DNA of 64,000 nucleotides from Metallyticus violacea (Eukaryota > Arthropoda > Insecta > Mantodea > Metallyticidae), in NCBI GenBank assembly GCA_030762175.1, contig JAUJEO010000019.1:316001-380000 (forward strand). Reading direction: 5' to 3'. Below are positions 59,570 to 64,000 of this stretch, piece after piece. The translations under genes were made by a program, and so were the position numbers. How positions within the stretch are numbered: position 1 is the first letter of the stretch; the number at the start of each line of letters is the position of its first letter. Under the pieces are notes generated by a model. It saw only the letters and a list, made by a program, of their open reading frames with translations, did not search any database and was not told the origin of the DNA.

Positions 59570-60385
59570 TTACATTGAATTATACAGAAAATGTTTCACA
59601 AGCCTCAGCCTGCATCATCAACTCTGTGTTAGCTGCCGGATTCGTTGTTAGTTAATTGGTCTTGGTGTACTCTCATGGACATTTTATGATTACTTTGCCT
59701 CCTGTTGAGACCTCAAAGCTCATCACCTTATCTTATTACTTTTTTTATAAATTTTGTTTTCCCATATTCCCAGCTTCAGGGGTCTATCTATGAATTTTAA
59801 TAATTTGACTTCCATTTCTATACCATGTTTATCTCTCCAAAAGTGATGTGCAACAGCTGATTAATCTATCTGATTGTACCTGATGTTTCTCCAAATTTCC
59901 ATTAGCCTAATTCCAATACTTCTTTTTGTTTTGCCAATATATACTTTGCTGCATTCCAAACAGTTGATTTGATATATTCCTGGCTTCTTCTCATCAGGTA
60001 TTCTATCATCATTGGAGTTGAGCAGATTATTTAGGCTGAATTTGTTCTCTGAGGATGAAGTAACCCCAACTCTCAGAGAATTTTTTGGTGGCCCAAGGAT
60101 GATAAGTAAATTTTTTGTGAATGGTAGTTTTGGTTTTTTTGCTGACAATGTTCTAACCTGTTTTAACCTCTTCTCTTGTTTGAATTTCTTGATTTTCTTG
60201 TGTACAATTTCTAAGCCATACCCATTGATTTTTGCCGCTTGTATTATGTGAGAGTACTCCTCGCTGTATTCAAACTCTTTCATAGGTATGTTAATGAGTC
60301 TATGTGCTAAGCTGTTGAGAACTGCATGTTTTAGTGCTGTGAAATTGAAGCCACTGGTCTTTATGTAATTTTTCACTCTTCATAT
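59570..60385 (-). mobile_element. Penelope-like element, open linker and endonuclease
   Basis: The 171-codon minus frame 60376-59861 is the longest intact PLE coding stretch here: INGYGLEIVHKKIKKFKQEK (RT-endonuclease linker), PGIYQINCLECSKVYIGKTK (CxxC plus GIY-YIG) and RSIGIRLMEIWRNI. After a stop come SAVAHHFWRD and KLLKFIDRPLKLGIWENK near 59780-59860. The tail has a decayed hammerhead core at 59588-59621. The sequence differs from the other PLE copies, so it is another subfamily. Confidence 0.85.
59588..59621 (-). ncRNA. Hammerhead-like core, one box substitution
   Basis: Minus strand: TTGATGA (C to T in CUGAUGA), hairpin CAGGC-TGAG-GCTTG, GAAA kept, then ACATTT (palindrome broken by one base). 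Confidence 0.45.
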
Positions 60386-60629
60386 CCTTTCTGTATATTC
60401 CAAATTTCAAATTATTGCCTGTTCTTATAAACTTTTAAGTCAAGACAGAAACAGAACAAGACAACATGATTCCTTTCCTTGACTTTATTATTAGATTTTA
60501 TAATTGATAATTAAAAGAAATCAATTAAAAATTAAAACAGAACTCCTAGGTTGGCACAGAATGAATGCTGATAAGACAGAATATTACTACTCTGGCTGTA
60601 TTACACTAATTTGTAATTTTTAGCAAATA

Positions 60630-61410
60630 TTTTAAAGAATACAAACAAATAGAAAGAACAGCGGTTAAAAATGGTTTTAAAAAAGAACTAATACAAAAAA
60701 AAGTACAGAAATTCAAGAGACAAAAATTTATTAAAGAAACCACAACACTTTCAGCAAAAAAAGATAAACTAATTTTTAAAAATATTCACATACATTCCCA
60801 TAAATTCATGGGCTTCAAAATATTTCAGAATATTCTTAAATAATTTAATATCAGGTTAGCACCTGTAAACAGATTTAATGTTAAAAATTTCCTGTTTGAC
60901 AATGTTAATAACAGTATTCTGCAAGAGAAAAAAGCAGGTATTTATAAAATAAGTTGTGCAGAATATGACAAAAATTTACATTGAAAAAACAAAAAGAAAC
61001 ATAGGCATACAGTTAAAAAAACATTTCAGGTACATAAATTACATGCAGTTGGAGAAATCAGCAGTGGCATCTCATTTCTGGACAGAAAACCATACATATT
61101 GAATAAAACAAAATTATTAAAATCAGTGTAATTACCTACAGAATTAGCAACATGGGAGAAAATCTACATTTACAAGTACAAAGACAGTTTAATGAACTTC
61201 AACACTTCCAGAGATGAAAATATAAACTCTAAGTTCATCACACCTCCACCAGAGCAGATTCCATATTCCCACATAAGCATAACTGTTTATCCTCCAGTGA
61301 GCTGACAATGCACACGAAGGGTTTGTGAAACCGTTTCTACATATTTTAAACAAGTTGCACAAAGGGCATTAGTTCAACTCAATCATACAATGATCTCAAT
61401 AAATAAAATT
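60630..61410 (+). mobile_element. Penelope-like element, plus strand
   Basis: Read with frameshifts: NGFKKELIQKKVQKFKRQK near 60690, LAPVNRFNVKNFLFDN near 60860, KAGIYKISCAEYDK near 60935, a decayed YIGKTKRN, EISSGI.FLDRK, TELATWEKIYIYKYKDS near 61140-61190, and PPPEQ near 61250. The tail ends agttcaactcaatcatacaa, as in the 33740-35221 family. It lies head to head with the 59570-60385 copy, but the two are different subfamilies, so they inserted independently or recombined. Confidence 0.8.
61302..61336 (+). ncRNA. Hammerhead-like core, one box substitution
   Basis: CTGACAA (G to A at the sixth position of CUGANGA), a weak CACA/TGTG hairpin, GAAA kept, and ACCGTT in place of ACCGGT. Confidence 0.4.
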
Positions 61411-61568
61411 TAGTTTAATTAGTTGTATATTTAGCAAATACATGTATAGAATTACTATCTTAGAGACGCAACCACTAGTTCATCTTGTCCATCTTTATTG
61501 GCATTATGTAAATTGTACTCATTGCTTTAGAAGTTGCTTTGACAACAGCTATATCAATGTCTTGCAAG

Positions 61569-61764
61569 TAATTTATCCTAAACTTAAATATTCATTTTTT
61601 ACACTAAACTCCACTTGCTTACATAAAAGTAAGATGCATTTCGGGAGAATCTCTCCCATCTTCAGTTGCTCTGAACCGCCGTTACTCGAAACGATGGCTA
61701 GACAACTAGATGTTCTTGTGGTGGCCTCTGTTGGTTAATGAATACCTAAGTTTAGGATATATTA
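61569..61764. mobile_element. Tail-only PLE palindrome with intact-looking hammerhead core
   Basis: Terminal inverted arms taatttatcctaaactta / taatatatcctaaactta (61569 and 61764 ends) enclose ~200 bp homologous to the 50098-50270 element. No GIY-YIG or RT frame. The minus strand carries the best-conserved hammerhead-like core in the window. Confidence 0.75.
61633..61665 (-). ncRNA. Hammerhead-like ribozyme core, best copy
   Basis: Minus strand: CTGAAGA, T, a perfect 6-bp hairpin GGGAGA-GAT-TCTCCC, GAAA, ATGCAT palindrome, then C (cleavage triplet AUC). CpG at CCCGAAA is intact only in this copy. Stem I pairing is weak, and the extra U after CUGANGA is non-canonical. Confidence 0.6.
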
Positions 61765-62839
61765 TCATTCCATTGTCAACAGCTTCGTAAGTACAATATT
61801 TAATTGTCATTTTTTCATCCAGCCATTATGTGTGCATAAAATGGGTTATGTCCTGAAACATGTGATTGTATAGAGGATAATTTAGAATGTAATATTTGAA
61901 AACTCAGATCTTTGCATTTTTTCATCATTTGAGAAATTATAATTGCTGCATCACATACAAGTCAAATTGTCTACCAATTGAATCCTGCAGTGTTACTTAG
62001 TCATCAACTCAGCATTTCTAGTTCTTTCAACTTTCTCCAATGTCTCACGTGCACATCCTATATGTCTAAGATCTGCATTATTCAGACTGTATTTTTTATT
62101 GGTATTTGGGAGATTTAAGGGATTCATGAACCTATTATATTTCAGATTAGAAAAAATTTAGGGTTTTTGCACCTCTAATGATAAAAATGAAAATTGACAA
62201 TGACAATCATATGTGTGCTGATGTTATTCAAAAAGCAATGAATATATAAAATTACAAGAATGATAAAAACATAAGGCATTTATATGGTTATTAAATAATG
62301 AGCCATCTTTTATAATGCTATTTAAGCAATTGTTTCTTTATGTCTGCATTGCTTTTAATCCCATTCACCCTTATCTTTCAGCGATATTAATCCATAACAC
62401 TTAGTTACAGGAAAAGAAATAAAGCATTGTTTGCACAGACTTGATGAAATTTAATGCCTAACAATAATTTCTAAAAATATATCCTGATTTTTTCCCATGC
62501 AGAGTCTTCCTTGTCATCTTTTTTCCTGTCTTATACAGAGAACTGTTATCTAATTCATACATTGCACCACTTAAAATTTAACATCATATTTGTTTTTTAA
62601 TCTTCCTTTTTATCTTGATCTATACAAGTTCTATTGACAATATAAAGGTGGTAATCTAATTATTTAATGTCCTTTCTCATAAGCTAACTACTGTAATTCA
62701 TATTGGAAATGATGAATCAGACTTGAAAAATTTGGGTCATGTCAGAGATTTGAATCACAGATCTTTAGCCATGTGTATATGTAAATAAAATACAAATATG
62801 TAAATAAAATGGTTAGAGAGAATATGTGGTTCAATAGTG
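61765..62839. other. No gene recognised
   Basis: AT-rich, CpG-poor flank downstream of the gene. Confidence 0.45.
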
Positions 62840-63375
62840 GAGAACAGAATAATGTTGGAATAGAAATTTTGGGGGCCAGATGGTGAATGGAAAGTGATAA
62901 ATAGACTATGTTGTAGAATTGTTCTAGGCTTACCTAGATCTTCACCTAACTAGGTTGCTCTAATAGAACTATGAAGATTGGGCTAAAAAAGCAAGGTCAT
63001 AGAAAAGAGTACCGAAATATTGGTATAATGGTATAGAATAGGGAGATTAGAAAAGAAGAATATCATGAGTCATTGTTTGGTAGTACAAGATACATTTAAG
63101 GGATGAGAAACTTGGATATCAAAAATTCAAAATATTCTGCAAGAAGTGGGATCAATATAGTATGAGGAGGAACAAATGGAAAAAGGATTTTGGAAAGAGA
63201 TAAAAACAAAAATTGAGAATATTGAAAAATAAAAAATATGGGCTAATCTTAATGTCAAAAAATCTCTGAATTTATATAGCACACAAAAAAAAGTGTGGGG
63301 AAGAGAAAGATATATTGAAACCTGTGATAAGGCAGGAAGGGAAGGACTGGCATGGTTTAGAACAGGAATAAGTAT
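62840..63375 (+). mobile_element. Non-LTR retrotransposon post-RT fragment
   Basis: Plus strand with stops: RIVLGLPRSSPN at ~62916-62952, VALIEL just after, KYWYNGIE near 63015 and, before 63375, AGREGLAWFRTGI. The LGLPRSSPN...ALxxELG...KYW...LAWFR.G order matches the region after the RT in some arthropod non-LTR ORF2 proteins. It is interrupted at 63376 by the next element. Confidence 0.6.
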
Positions 63376-64000
63376 ACAGAGGGTGCCAAAAAATGTATAC
63401 ATACTTCAAGCAAAGAAAAAATTGTGTTAACAAAGCAAAAATGAATTCACACAATCAGAAAATGATGAGTACTAATCATCTAAGACTTTTACAGTTATAA
63501 CAGTTGCTCAAAATGCCCACCATCAGCATCAATATACTTCTGAGTACATTAAACTACTGATTGAACAATGTTTGCAAAAGTGTCCTCCGCGATTGCAGCA
63601 CAAATTATTTCAATTTCTTCCAGAAGTGCTGCCAGTGCCGCTAGTTTTCTATGGTACACAACATCCTTAAGAGTTCCCCATAGGTAGAAGTCCAATGGAA
63701 TTAGATCCCAGTCTCACATGCACATTGCTTTGTAGATTTCTGCGGTGAATGCTCAAAACATTCCAAAACCATAGCTGAGGACATGGGGCTTGTTACTGTG
63801 GAGGTCTTCCAGATCTGCCCTTGTGAACATCGCATATGGTACCAAGAGTCTCAAATTTGTCTGGAATGCATGTAATTGTTACTCACATTGGCAGTTCTGT
63901 TCTGTATACACGTCTCCATTGCCTTTGAACTTCAACAACATTCTTGGTTTTGAAAATTGCTTACCGCTGTTCAAACGATAATCTTGGCTCCATTTTGTTG
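63376..64000 (-). mobile_element. Tc1/mariner-like element, runs off the window
   Basis: It begins at a TA with cagagggtgccaaaaaatg, the inverted counterpart of the 51424 end. On the minus strand the transposase C-terminus reads LIPLDFYLWGTLKDVVYHRK, LAALAALLEEIE, QKYIDADGGHFEQLL with stops. It is longer than the 50.7 kb copy because that one lacks ~130 bp seen here between 63665 and 63890. The other end is outside the window. Confidence 0.75.

Overview
The window is eukaryotic nuclear DNA, most likely from an arthropod. It is AT-rich and has long introns, many microsatellites, several families of tRNA-derived SINEs and many decayed transposons (Penelope-like, hAT, mariner/Tc1-like, non-LTR). 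I cannot name the species. No prokaryotic gene organisation, CRISPR array or intact tRNA/rRNA gene is visible.

One host gene can be supported: the 3' part of a SOWAH (sosondowah) family ankyrin-repeat gene on the + strand, from about 33.4 to 59.3 kb. Four or five small exons with matching splice phases carry the second ankyrin repeat (33363-33435), the repeat end and linker (39217-39309), a 27-nt microexon (54170-54196), a conserved basic block with a GSLNVRVKR motif (56719-56864) and the C-terminal tail with stop (59102-59308). Two alternative ends are proposed: read-through of the 39309 donor to a stop at 39477-39479 followed by AATAAA, and a terminal exon at 47134-47246 that looks like a diverged relative of the 56719 exon. 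The N-terminal exons are not recognised in the window.

1-32 kb contains no gene I can establish. It holds SINEs (families here called A to D), a ~2.26 kb hAT relic (5267-7524), a fold-back element (2433-3203), a composite short retroelement flanked by a 38-bp direct repeat (4383-5202), a non-LTR 3' end (8510-8950), a Tc1/mariner-type transposase N-terminus (15467-15763) and a dead mariner (22499-23375). A possible signal-peptide first exon lies at 948-1024 (weak).

32-64 kb is clearly CpG-poor, while 1-24 kb is not. This is what gene-body DNA methylation would leave. This half is full of Penelope-like element (PLE) relics with recognisable RT and GIY-YIG endonuclease fragments. Several are arranged as head-to-head inverted dimers, and there are tail-only palindromes of about 90-200 bp.

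The most interesting signal is in the PLE 3' tails: a recurrent hammerhead-ribozyme-like core made of CUGANGA, a stem II hairpin, GAAA, a 6-bp palindrome and a U-H cleavage position. It occurs in at least nine copies on both strands. Three copies keep both core boxes. The palindrome changes sequence between copies (ACCGGT, ACATGT, ATGCAT) but remains self-complementary in the better copies, as expected for a hammerhead with a minimal stem III that works as a dimer.
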